A DNA stretch of 16,467 bases from JAIRTY01 sp050257395 (GCA_050257395.1 JBLMWU010000068.1:1-16467); one strand, 5' to 3'. Positions 6,184 through 13,759 are shown, numbered from the stretch's first letter. Translations and numbers: made by a program. The notes: generated from the letters alone by a model not told the origin.

Positions 6184-6556
6184 TCGACGAGCGCTTCGCG
6201 GAGTCGAGGTACTCCTCGATCCGGGTGATGTGCCCGTCCCGCACCTGCAGGTACATCGCGGCGTGCAGCTCCACCCCGGTGCCGTCCGGGAGCTGGCCGC
6301 GCAGCACATGCTGCTGCAGCACGCCGTCGGGAGCGGGCACCCGCCGCACGATGTCGTAGCGCAGGCCGGATACCGCGCGGTGCAGGCCCTGCAGCACTTT
6401 CAGGTTCTCCTCGACCGGCTGCTCGATCAGGTCGTCGTTGTGCCAGATGACCGCGTCCGGGGAGTAGATCTCGCGCAGGGTGCCGATGTCGCCGGCTTCC
6501 AGCGCGGCGAAGAAACGGGTGACCAGGTCCTCGCTGATGGCAGTGCCCTCCTTCAT
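6149..6556 (-). CDS. SnoaL/NTF2-like protein (135 aa)
   Basis: A single NTF2-like cone-barrel domain: N-terminal helix VTRFFAALEAGDIGTLREIY, then SPDAVIWHNDD, and C-terminal strands VELHAAMYLQVRDGHITRIEEYLDS. SnoaL-type members act as small isomerases, cyclases or dehydratases or bind small molecules; the substrate cannot be read. It is the last gene of the leftward operon, 28 nt after the LLM oxidoreductase gene, so it probably acts on the same pathway. The ATG at 6556 has only a weak GC-rich upstream sequence, whereas a perfect AAGGAGG lies just inside the reading frame (codons 2-4). The tail overlaps the WYL-like gene by 35 bp on the opposite strand. Confidence 0.82.
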   Translation of the reverse strand: MKEGTAISEDLVTRFFAALEAGDIGTLREIYSPDAVIWHNDDLIEQPVEENLKVLQGLHRAVSGLRYDIVRRVPAPDGVLQQHVLRGQLPDGTGVELHAAMYLQVRDGHITRIEEYLDSAKRSSIKAAREALSGA

Positions 6557-6584
6557 CGCGGCCGCCGCAGGGCGCCCGTTCCGT

Positions 6585-7658
6585 TCATTCCGCCGCAGCC
6601 GCCGCGGCGCCGGCCGGTGCGGCGCTCGCCGGCGCGGGGTTGCCGAGCGCCCCGATGGTGCGCTCGTAGCCCCAGTCCGGGCCGATGGGCATCGGCGCGA
6701 CGACCGGCAGGTCCACCCCGGCCGCCCGGTACTCCGCGACCCGGGCGGCGCACCGGGCCGCGCTGCCGTGCGCCACGAACCCGTCGGCCACCTGCTGCGG
6801 CACCTCGCCCGCCGCCCCGGCCCGGTCGCCCGCCAGCACCCGCTCGCGCACGCCCCGCAGGTCCACCCCGCCGCCGGTCTCCCCGAACAGCGGCGGGACC
6901 GCGGGATGCAGCACGTAGCGGGGCACCACCGCGCGGGCCGCGGCCGCCGCGGCCGCCGGGTCGTCGCTCAGGCAGCAGTGCACCACGCACACCACCTCGA
7001 GCGACGCCGGGTCCCGCCCCGCCGCCCGGGCGGCCGAGCGGGCCAGCGCGGCTGCCCGGCCGGCCTGGGCCGGGGTCATCAGGTTGAGGATGACCCCGTC
7101 GGCGATCCGGCCGGCCAGCTCCAGCATCCGCTGGCCGAGCGCGGCCAGGTAGACCGGCAGCTCCGGCCGCACCGGCGGGCTGTCCAGCGGCACCAGCCCG
7201 GTGCGGTACACCTCGCCTTCGTAGCCGGGGCGGCCGCCCAGGACCGCGCGGATCACGCCCACGTACTCCTCGATCATCGGCATGGGCGCGAACGGCGGGA
7301 TCCCGAACCGGCTGTTCATGATGGAGTTCGCGACGCCGAGGCCGAGCACGAACCGGCCGCTGGTGGCCTGGTCCAGCTGGGCGGCGGTCTTGGCGGCGAG
7401 CACCGGCGGCCGCAGCGCCGCGTTCGCGATCGCGGTGCCCACCCGCACCCGCCCGGTGGCGGCGGCCACCGGATGGCACAGCGACAGCGCGTCGCCGTGG
7501 CCTTCGGCGACGAACACCGCGGTGAAGCCGGCCCGCTCGGCGGTCCCGGCCACCGCGCCGATCGCGGCCGGCGGCAGCCCGCTGTGCGAGGCGATGGACA
7601 GGCCCAGCCCGCCGCCAGCCGGCATCTGGGCCGCCGCCGGTCCCGGCTGCCCGGTCAT
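6585..7658 (-). CDS. LLM-class (luciferase-like), probably F420-dependent oxidoreductase
   Basis: A 357-residue bacterial-luciferase-like TIM barrel. Typical family pieces are visible: the first strand GLGLSIASHSG, AERAGFTAVFVAEGHGD (about 40-56), TGRVRVGTAIANAALRPPVLAAKTAAQLDQATSGRF, read as the conserved RxxLGTGI-like and TLDxLSGGR-like segments (about 68-103), LGLGVAN, and ADGVILN. In actinomycetes such proteins mostly use coenzyme F420 rather than FMN; the redox substrate is not evident. Start ATG at 7658 has GAGGAGG upstream and overlaps the ligase stop by ATGA, implying translational coupling. The C-terminus is a low-complexity Ala-rich tail. Within the operon it might reduce or dehydrogenate an intermediate of the aromatic or acyl-CoA pathway, which is inference. 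Confidence 0.88.
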   Translation of the reverse strand: MTGQPGPAAAQMPAGGGLGLSIASHSGLPPAAIGAVAGTAERAGFTAVFVAEGHGDALSLCHPVAAATGRVRVGTAIANAALRPPVLAAKTAAQLDQATSGRFVLGLGVANSIMNSRFGIPPFAPMPMIEEYVGVIRAVLGGRPGYEGEVYRTGLVPLDSPPVRPELPVYLAALGQRMLELAGRIADGVILNLMTPAQAGRAAALARSAARAAGRDPASLEVVCVVHCCLSDDPAAAAAAARAVVPRYVLHPAVPPLFGETGGGVDLRGVRERVLAGDRAGAAGEVPQQVADGFVAHGSAARCAARVAEYRAAGVDLPVVAPMPIGPDWGYERTIGALGNPAPASAAPAGAAAAAAE

Positions 7659-9220
7659 GAGCGGGCCTCCTCGGCCTGCTCGCGGGCCGCGAGCTGGGCC
7701 CGCAGCTCGCGCTTGAGCACCTTGCCGGTCGTGGTCCGCGGCAGCGTGGCCGCGAACTCCACGCTCCTGGGGCACTTGAAGTGCGCGAGCTGGCCGCGGC
7801 ACCAGGCGATGATGTCCCCGGCCTCGATGTCCCCGGCGCCGGCGGCCTGCCCGGCTGCCGGGACGATCACGGCGTGCACGGCCTCGCCCCAGGTGGCATC
7901 CGGCCGCCCGAGCACCGCGACCTCGGCGACCGCGGGGTGCCGGGCCAGCACGGCCTCCACTTCGGCGGGGTAGATGTTCTCGCCGCCGCTGATGATCATG
8001 TCCCTGGCCCGGTCGAGGATGTAGAGATAGCCGTCGGCCGTCAGGCTGGCGATGTCGCCGGTCCGGTACCAGCCGCCGTCGGCGAACGCCGCGGCCGTCG
8101 CGTCCGGGTCCCGCCAGTATCCGGCGAGCAGGCACTCGCCGCGGATCAGCAGTTCGCCCGGTGTGCCAGCGGGCAGGTCGCTGCCGTCCGGGCCCACGAT
8201 GCGGACCTCCCAGCCGAACGACACCCGGCCCGCGCTGGCCAGCCGCGGGTGATCCGGCCGGTGGTCCTCGGGGGCGAGCAGGCTGATCATGCTCTGGCTC
8301 TCGGTGTTGCCGTAGATCTGCCGGAACCGGCAGCCGAACGTGGCCAGCGCGGCGGTCAGCGAGGACGGGGTGATCGGGGCGGTGCCGTAGGCGATCTCCC
8401 GGAGGCTGCTCAGGTCGGCGCCGCCGCGGCGGCGGATCTCGGCGACCAGCATGTCGATCAGGGACGGGCCGGCGGTGAAGAACTCGATCCGGTCGGCCTC
8501 GATGGCGTCGATCACCGCCGCGGGCTGGAACGCGGTGTGGATGTAGACGGTGCCGGCGGTCAGGATCGCCTGCAGGCATTGCCCGAAGCCGCCCAGGTGG
8601 AACAGGGGGAGGAGCTGCAGGTGACGCGACCCGGCGACCTGGTCGCCGATCTCGATGGCGAAGTCGGCGACGCTCATCATCAGCGCGCCGTGCCGCAGCG
8701 GGATCGCCTTCGCCCGCCCGGTGGTGCCGCTCGTGTGCACCAGCGCCAGCACGGTGTCGCCGGTCAGCCGCGGCCGCGGCGGGACCGGCCCGGCCAGCGT
8801 CCCGCCGTCCAGCCAGCCGTCCGCCACCGGGCCGCCGCCGATGGTCACCCGGCTGCCAGCCGCCGGCCAGGCGGCGTCGACCAGGCCGGCGAACTCGGCG
8901 TCGGCGGCGACCGCCACCGGCTGCACCAGGTCCAGCACCTCGGTGAGCTCACGCGCGGACAGCCGCCAGTTCACGAAGGCCGGCGTCGCCCCCGCCCGCA
9001 TCAGCGCGAACGCGTGGACCAGGAAGCTGGCGCTGTTCTTCGCGACGACCGCCACCACGTCCCCGGGCCGGGTCCCGAGCCCGGCCCAGCCGCCCGCCTT
9101 CCGCTCCATCTCCTGGCGCAGCTGCGCATAGGTGCAGGCGGCTCCCCGGTCATCGCTCAGCGCCGTCAGGTCCGGCCGGACGTTGGCGCGCCACTCGATG
9201 ACGTGGACCCAGCTCTGCAT
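7655..9220 (-). CDS. AMP-forming acid--CoA ligase, leftward operon
   Basis: ANL-superfamily ligase of 521 residues that makes an acyl-CoA via an adenylate. Motifs: P-loop HTSGTTGRAK (about 162-171), FRQIYGNTES (about 299-308), WYRTGDI with Asp389, DRARDMIISGGENIYPAEVE hinge (about 403-422) and catalytic Lys500 in TTGKVLKREL. The start at 9220 (MQSWVHVIEW) aligns with the N-terminus of the plus-strand paralogue at 12244; GGAAGGGA precedes it on the minus strand. An upstream in-frame extension overlaps the divergent promoter and dioxygenase start and is rejected. It is the first gene of the leftward operon and overlaps the LLM gene by 4 bp. The family covers fatty, aryl and cyclic acids; an aromatic or phenylpropanoid acid is the contextual guess. 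Confidence 0.92.
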   Translation of the reverse strand: MQSWVHVIEWRANVRPDLTALSDDRGAACTYAQLRQEMERKAGGWAGLGTRPGDVVAVVAKNSASFLVHAFALMRAGATPAFVNWRLSARELTEVLDLVQPVAVAADAEFAGLVDAAWPAAGSRVTIGGGPVADGWLDGGTLAGPVPPRPRLTGDTVLALVHTSGTTGRAKAIPLRHGALMMSVADFAIEIGDQVAGSRHLQLLPLFHLGGFGQCLQAILTAGTVYIHTAFQPAAVIDAIEADRIEFFTAGPSLIDMLVAEIRRRGGADLSSLREIAYGTAPITPSSLTAALATFGCRFRQIYGNTESQSMISLLAPEDHRPDHPRLASAGRVSFGWEVRIVGPDGSDLPAGTPGELLIRGECLLAGYWRDPDATAAAFADGGWYRTGDIASLTADGYLYILDRARDMIISGGENIYPAEVEAVLARHPAVAEVAVLGRPDATWGEAVHAVIVPAAGQAAGAGDIEAGDIIAWCRGQLAHFKCPRSVEFAATLPRTTTGKVLKRELRAQLAAREQAEEARS

Positions 9221-9238
9221 CCCGTCAGTCCCTTCCTT

Positions 9239-9270
9239 GGCAGGACGTATCGTTGCAGAAGCGTCTTGCC
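9239..9270. promoter_or_regulatory. Inverted repeat in the divergent dioxygenase/ligase promoter, candidate operator
   Basis: GGCAGGACG (9239-9247), 14-nt spacer, CGTCTTGCC (9262-9270): the arms match at 8 of 9 positions. It lies in the 97-bp region between the two divergent operons. A possible plus-strand promoter TTGCAG (9253-9258) with a 17-nt spacer to CAGACT (9276-9281) overlaps the right arm. A dimeric repressor or activator bound here could control both directions. No regulator gene is in the island. Confidence 0.45.
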
Positions 9271-9317
9271 TGGGACAGACTCCGCAGCAGGGAATTTTCC
9301 GACGCAGCGGAGGGGTG

Positions 9318-10685
9318 ATGGGCCAGCTAGCGGCTGTGCTCAGGGACGTGCGGCACGGCATGATCCCCGCGCACGTGTACGCCGACCCGGACATCTTCGC
9401 CCTGGAGCGTGACCGGCTGTTCGCCCGGTCGTGGGTGTTCCTCGCGCACGAGTCAGAGATCCCCGATCCCGGCGACTACGTGGTCCGCCGGGTGCTGGCC
9501 GACTCGTTCATCGTGGCCAGGGACGAGGCGGGCGTCGTGCGGGTCATGTTCAACATGTGCCTGCACCGCGGCATGCAGGTGTGCCGGGCGGAAATGGGCA
9601 ACGCCTCCCATTTCCGCTGCCCCTACCACGCCTGGACCTACCGCAACGACGGCCGGCTGGCGGGCCTGCCCTTCCACGCCGAGGCCTACGGCGGGGAGGA
9701 CTGCTTCCCCAGGGCCGGGCAGTCGCTGCTGCCCGCGCCGGCCATGGGCATCCACAACGGCCTGATCTTCATCAGCCTGGACCCGGACGTGCAGCCGCTG
9801 CCGGACTACCTCGGCGACTTCGCCTTCTACCTGGACTTCTACACCCGGCAGAGCGACGCGGGGGTGGAGCTGCGCGGCCCGCAGCGCTGGCGGATCAGGG
9901 CCAACTGGAAGATCGGCGCGGAGAACTTCGCCGGCGACAGCTACCACACGCCGCACACCCACGCCAGCGTGGTGGACATCGGGCTGTTCCGCGAGCCGAA
10001 GGCCAGCAAGCGCAAGGAGGGAGTCCTCTACAGTGCCGGGCCCGGGGCCGGCACCACCTACAAGCTGCCGCCCGGCGGCGGCTTCGCGGACCAGCTCCGG
10101 TACGTCGGCTACCCGGACGTGATGATCCCCCGGATGGCGGCGGCGTGGTCGGCCCGGCAGCGGGCGCTGGTGGCGGACAGCGGCTTCATGGTGTCCGCGG
10201 CCACCCTGTTCCCCAACCTCAGCCTGGTGCACAACTGGCCGCAGATCGACGCCGCCGGGACCGTGGCCCCGTTCATCTCGCTGCGCCAGTGGCAGCCGGT
10301 CAGCGAGCGGGAGACCGAGGTCCTCTCGTGGTTCGCCGTGGACGCGGCGGCGCCGGAGGACTTCAAGCGCAACTCCTACCGGGCGTACCTGATGTGCTTC
10401 GGCAGCTCCGGCATGTTCGAGCAGGACGACGTGGAGAACTGGGTCTCCATCACCGACATGGCCGCCGGGTCGATGGCCCGGCGGCTGAAGCTGAACAGCC
10501 GCATGGGCCTGACCTCGGCGGACAAGCCGGTCAAGCCGCCGCACGCGGCGTTCGCCGGCCCTGGCACCGCCTACCAGGGCTTCGGTGAGTTCAACCAGCG
10601 GCACTGGCTGGGCATGTGGAGCGACCACCTCGAGCGCGGGCCAGCCGCCGCCGGGCCGCCTGACGGCACGGACGGTGCCCGGTGA
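9318..10685 (+). CDS. Rieske aromatic-ring-hydroxylating dioxygenase, alpha subunit
   Basis: Large catalytic subunit that would insert O2 into an aromatic ring to give a cis-dihydrodiol. The Rieske [2Fe-2S] site is C81-x-H83-x17-C101-x2-H104 (CLHRG ... CPYHAW). The mononuclear iron site is in ENFAGDSYHTPHTH: His210 and His215, with Asp207 as the bridging residue seen in naphthalene dioxygenase; the third ligand is likely Asp371 in FEQDDVENW. Length 455 is typical. The wording of the Rieske segment reminds me of actinobacterial NidA/NarAa/PhtAa-like enzymes, which is an impression, not an alignment. The ATG at 9318 follows CGGAGGGG; an upstream open frame overlaps the divergent ligase and is a shadow. 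The stop overlaps the beta-subunit start (GTGA). Confidence 0.94.
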   Translation: MGQLAAVLRDVRHGMIPAHVYADPDIFALERDRLFARSWVFLAHESEIPDPGDYVVRRVLADSFIVARDEAGVVRVMFNMCLHRGMQVCRAEMGNASHFRCPYHAWTYRNDGRLAGLPFHAEAYGGEDCFPRAGQSLLPAPAMGIHNGLIFISLDPDVQPLPDYLGDFAFYLDFYTRQSDAGVELRGPQRWRIRANWKIGAENFAGDSYHTPHTHASVVDIGLFREPKASKRKEGVLYSAGPGAGTTYKLPPGGGFADQLRYVGYPDVMIPRMAAAWSARQRALVADSGFMVSAATLFPNLSLVHNWPQIDAAGTVAPFISLRQWQPVSERETEVLSWFAVDAAAPEDFKRNSYRAYLMCFGSSGMFEQDDVENWVSITDMAAGSMARRLKLNSRMGLTSADKPVKPPHAAFAGPGTAYQGFGEFNQRHWLGMWSDHLERGPAAAGPPDGTDGAR

Positions 10686-11203
10686 CCGCCGCCCGGCCGC
10701 TCGGCTACGGCGACCCGGCCCACCTGGCCGCGCACCAGTTCCTGGTGGAGGAGGCGGCGCTGCTGGACACGGCCGACTACGCGGGCTGGCTCGGCCTGCT
10801 CTGCGAGGACATCCGCTACCTGATGCCGGTGCGGGTGACGACCGCGCGCGGCGCGGGCTACGACTCGCTCGACGGCATGGGCCATTTCGACGAGGACATG
10901 TACGCGCTGCGCAAGCGGGTGGAGCGGCTGGCGACCGACCACGCGTGGGCGGAGGACCCGCCGTCCCGGACCCGGCACCTGGTGACCAACGTGCGCACGT
11001 TCCGGGACGGGCCCGGCGAGCTGCGGGTCGAGTCCGCGCTGCTGCTGTTCCGCAGCCGCGGGGACACCCGCCCGCCCGATCTGATCTCGGCGGGCCGCAC
11101 GGACCTGCTGCGCGAGACCGGGGACGGGCTGCGGCTGGCCCGCCGGGAGATCGCCGTCGACGAGTCGGTGCTGCGCACCCAGAACCTGGCGGTGTTCCTG
11201 TGA
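10682..11203 (+). CDS. Ring-hydroxylating dioxygenase, beta subunit
   Basis: A 173-residue NTF2-fold small subunit, within the usual size of about 160-190. Features: HQFLVEEAALLDTADYAGWLGLLCEDIRYLMPVRV (helix then strand), MGHFDEDMYALRKRVERLATDHAWAEDPPSRTRHLVTNV, in which the pattern D-P-P-S-R-T-R-H is a hallmark of beta subunits, and the closing DESVLRTQNLAVFL. It forms the alpha3-beta3 hexamer with the upstream alpha subunit and is structural. Its GTG start overlaps the alpha stop by 4 bp, and its own stop overlaps the next gene by GTGA, so the subunits should be translationally coupled. Confidence 0.93.
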   Translation: MTAARPLGYGDPAHLAAHQFLVEEAALLDTADYAGWLGLLCEDIRYLMPVRVTTARGAGYDSLDGMGHFDEDMYALRKRVERLATDHAWAEDPPSRTRHLVTNVRTFRDGPGELRVESALLLFRSRGDTRPPDLISAGRTDLLRETGDGLRLARREIAVDESVLRTQNLAVFL

Positions 11204-11448
11204 GCGGCCGGGTTTTTGGGGACGGCAGGGACGCCGGGCCCGTGATCCGGCTCGGCAACGAGTTCACCGAGGTCGTGGTCGAAAGCGTGCCGACCCGCAA
11301 CGGCGCGCGGCTGCGCATATCGGTGCCCAGCTCGGGCCGCCAGATCCTGCTGTGCCCGCTTGAGCTGGAGGCCCTGACCTGGCAGGACCACGAGATGTTC
11401 AGCCAGCTGCTCGCCACCCCGTACGGCCCGGAAGCGGACGAGGCCTGA
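11200..11448 (+). CDS. 82-aa dioxygenase-companion protein (family sometimes annotated as dihydrodiol dehydrogenase)
   Basis: A short acidic protein between the dioxygenase and dehydrogenase genes. Core motif: IRLGNEFTEVVVESVPTRNGARLRIS, then LCPLELEALTWQDHEMFSQLLATPYGP. Proteins of this size and pattern accompany actinobacterial ring-dioxygenase genes and, as I recall, are often labelled dihydrodiol dehydrogenase, but it has no Rossmann GxGxxG and is far too short to be a dehydrogenase. It has a single cysteine (Cys52), so it is not an iron-sulphur ferredoxin either. Start GTG overlaps the beta-subunit stop; its stop overlaps the SDR start in TGATG. The strict coupling suggests a role in assembly, regulation or activity of the dioxygenase or dehydrogenase, unproven. 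Confidence 0.8.
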   Translation: MSGRVFGDGRDAGPVIRLGNEFTEVVVESVPTRNGARLRISVPSSGRQILLCPLELEALTWQDHEMFSQLLATPYGPEADEA

Positions 11449-12227
11449 TGGCCTGGCTCGACGGCAAGCGCGCACTGGTCGTGGGCGCCGGGTCAGGCAT
11501 CGGCCGGGCCGTCGCCGGCGCCTTCCAGGCCGAGGGCGCGCGGGTCGCCGCGCTGGAGCTGGACGGGGCCAGGGCCGCGCGGCTCGCCGCCGAGCTGCCG
11601 GCGGCCGTGGTCAGCCAGGGCGACGCCACGGTCCCCGGCGACTGCCGGGCCGCGGTGCGGGCCGCCGCCGGCGCGTTCGGCGGCCTGGATGTCCTGGTCA
11701 ACTGCGTGGGCATCTTCGACTTCTACCGGGGGCTGGCCGACCTCGACGACGGGCAGCTCGATGCCGCCTTCGACGAGATCTTCGCCGTCAACGTGAAGAG
11801 CCAGCTGGTGTCGGTGCGCGCTGCGCTGCCCGAGCTCCGCCGGTCGGCCGGGTCGGTCGTGCTGACCGTGTCGACGTCCGGGTTCTACCCGGGCCGCGGC
11901 GGCGTGCTGTACGTGGCGTCGAAGTTCGCCGTCCGCGGGTGCGTGATCGCGCTGGCGCACGAGCTGGCCCCGGAGGTGCGGGTCAACGGGGTGGCGCCGG
12001 GCGGCACCCTGGGCACCGCGCTCACCGGGCCGCGGAGCCTCGGCCTGGCCGGCCAGGACCTCGGCGCGGCACCCGGGCGCGAGCAGGACCTGCGCAGCCG
12101 GACCCCGCTGCGGGTCGCGCTCACCGGCGAGGACCACGCGGGCAGCTACGTGTTCCTCGCCTCCGATCGTGCCCGCGGCACCACCGGCACCGTGCTCCAC
12201 TCCGACGGCGGCATCGGCGTCCGGTAA
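11448..12227 (+). CDS. cis-Dihydrodiol dehydrogenase, BphB-like short-chain dehydrogenase
   Basis: An SDR of 259 residues expected to oxidise the dioxygenase product (cis-dihydrodiol) to a catechol with NAD+. Rossmann GAGSGIG at 13-19; acidic residues Glu37/Asp39 at the end of strand 2 favour NAD; N85-C-V-G88 replaces the usual NAG; Asn115; and catalytic Ser142, Tyr155 and Lys159 (YVASK). These catalytic numbers coincide with those reported for biphenyl dihydrodiol dehydrogenase BphB, and GIFDFYRGLADL, AAFDEIFAVNVK, SGFYPGRGGVLY and RVNGVAPGGTLGT are BphB-like throughout. The ATG overlaps the previous stop (TGATG). The ligase gene follows after 16 nt. Confidence 0.9.
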   Translation: MAWLDGKRALVVGAGSGIGRAVAGAFQAEGARVAALELDGARAARLAAELPAAVVSQGDATVPGDCRAAVRAAAGAFGGLDVLVNCVGIFDFYRGLADLDDGQLDAAFDEIFAVNVKSQLVSVRAALPELRRSAGSVVLTVSTSGFYPGRGGVLYVASKFAVRGCVIALAHELAPEVRVNGVAPGGTLGTALTGPRSLGLAGQDLGAAPGREQDLRSRTPLRVALTGEDHAGSYVFLASDRARGTTGTVLHSDGGIGVR

Positions 12228-12243
12228 GCGCAAGGGAGGGCCA

Positions 12244-13755
12244 GTGCTGTCTCTGGTACATGTCGTGGAGTGGCGGGCCGCGGTCAGCCCCCGGGTGACC
12301 GCGCTGACCGACCATCAGGGCGGGGAGCTGACGTACGCCGGGCTGGCGGCGGCCGTGGAACGGTCGGCCGCCGGGTTCGCCGCCGCGGGCATCGGCCCGG
12401 GCGACGTGGTGCCGGTCATCGCGCGGAACCAGGCGGGCTGGGTGACCGCCATGCTCGGCCTCATCCGGGCGGGCGCGGTACCCGCCGGCGTGAACTGGCG
12501 GCTGGCCGCGCCCGAGGTGACGGCGCTGCTGCGGCTGGCGCAGCCGGCCGCCGTCGCCACCGACGGCGACTGCGCCGCGCTGGCCCGGCAGGCGGCCGCG
12601 GGCCTGGACGGCCCCGTTCCCGTCCTGGACGGCCCCGGGGTGGTTCCCGCCGGCGGCGCGGCCGCCGCGGTCCCGGAGCGGCCGGTCAGCCGGCTGCACC
12701 CGGCGGAGCCCGCCATCCTGCTGCACACCAGCGGCACCACGGGCCGGCCCAAGCTGGTGCCGCTGACCCACCAGCAGCTGATCGCCGCGGCGGTGTTCAT
12801 GAAGCTGGAGGTGCCCGAGGCGGTGCCGGGTGCCCGGCATCTCAGCGCCCTGCCGCTGTTCCACGTCGCCGGCCTGGCGAACCTCTGCTACGTCCTGTTC
12901 ACCGGCGGGCACCTGCATCTGATCGGCAGCTTCGACCCGGCCGGCTTCGTGGACGAGCTGGCGGGCCGCCGGATCCAGCTGACCCAGCTGGTGCCCACCC
13001 TGATCCACGCGGTGACCGAGGAGGTCAGCTCCCGTGCCGAGCCGCCCGACCTGTCAGCGCTGACCGAGATCGTCTACGGGGCCTCACCGATCCGGCCGGA
13101 CCTGCTGGAGCGGGCGGTGACCGTGCTCGGCTGCCGGTTCCGGCAGAACTACGCCAGCACCGAGACCGGCCCGCTGCCGATCTCCTCGCTGGCGCCCGCG
13201 GACCACGACCCGGCGCTTGGCCGGCTCGCCACCGCGGGCCGGCCGTCCCTGGGCTGGGAGGTGCGCCTCGGCGAGCAGGGCGAGATCCAGGTGCGCGGCG
13301 CCGCGCCGCTGCCCGGCTACTGGCGTGACCCGGACGCCACCAGCCGGGCCCTCACCGCGGATGGCTTCCACCGCACCGGCGACGCCGGCACCCTCGATGC
13401 CGACGGCTATCTCACCATCATCGACCGGCTCAGCGACGTGGTGATCACCGGCGGGGAGAACGTGTTCCCGGGCGAGGTGGAGGCCGTGCTGGCCCGCCAC
13501 CCCGCGGTGACCGAGGTGGCGGTCATCGGCATCCCCGACGACCGGTGGGGTGAGACGGTGCACGCCGTGGTGGTCGCCGCGCCCGGGTTCGACAGCGCCG
13601 TGCTGGTCAGCTGGGCACGCGAGCGGCTGGCCGGGTTCAAGTGCCCGACCGGCATCACCGTGGTCCCGCAGCTGCCGCGCAACGCGACCGGCAAGGTGCT
13701 GCGGGCCGCGCTGCGCGAGCCGTTCTGGGCCGGCCGGGACCGGCGCGTCTCATGA
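12244..13755 (+). CDS. AMP-forming acid--CoA ligase, rightward operon
   Basis: ANL-family ligase of 503 residues, clearly paralogous to the ligase at 7655-9220: the starts (LSLVHVVEWRA versus QSWVHVIEWRA), VNWRL, PLFHVAGL/PLFHLGGF and SLGWEVR/SFGWEVR segments match over the full length. Motifs: P-loop HTSGTTGRPK (about 161-170), FRQNYASTET (about 299-308), HRTGD with Asp380, DRLSDVVITGGENVFPGEVE hinge (about 394-413) and Lys484 in NATGKVLRAAL. The GTG start at 12244 follows GGGAGGG; an upstream in-frame extension overlaps the SDR gene and is rejected. Its downstream partner in the pathway is not in the window. It may act on a different acid or intermediate from the leftward paralogue. Confidence 0.92.
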   Translation: MLSLVHVVEWRAAVSPRVTALTDHQGGELTYAGLAAAVERSAAGFAAAGIGPGDVVPVIARNQAGWVTAMLGLIRAGAVPAGVNWRLAAPEVTALLRLAQPAAVATDGDCAALARQAAAGLDGPVPVLDGPGVVPAGGAAAAVPERPVSRLHPAEPAILLHTSGTTGRPKLVPLTHQQLIAAAVFMKLEVPEAVPGARHLSALPLFHVAGLANLCYVLFTGGHLHLIGSFDPAGFVDELAGRRIQLTQLVPTLIHAVTEEVSSRAEPPDLSALTEIVYGASPIRPDLLERAVTVLGCRFRQNYASTETGPLPISSLAPADHDPALGRLATAGRPSLGWEVRLGEQGEIQVRGAAPLPGYWRDPDATSRALTADGFHRTGDAGTLDADGYLTIIDRLSDVVITGGENVFPGEVEAVLARHPAVTEVAVIGIPDDRWGETVHAVVVAAPGFDSAVLVSWARERLAGFKCPTGITVVPQLPRNATGKVLRAALREPFWAGRDRRVS

Positions 13756-13759
13756 CCCG

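Noticed and set aside
9221..9394. N-terminal extension of the leftward ligase (58 extra codons)
   Set aside because: It would cross the divergent promoter and run into the dioxygenase coding region. The paralogue at 12244 begins at the matching residue, so the start at 9220 is preferred.
11200..11448. The 82-aa protein as the missing ferredoxin
   Set aside because: It contains only one cysteine and no Rieske, [2Fe-2S] or [3Fe-4S] pattern.
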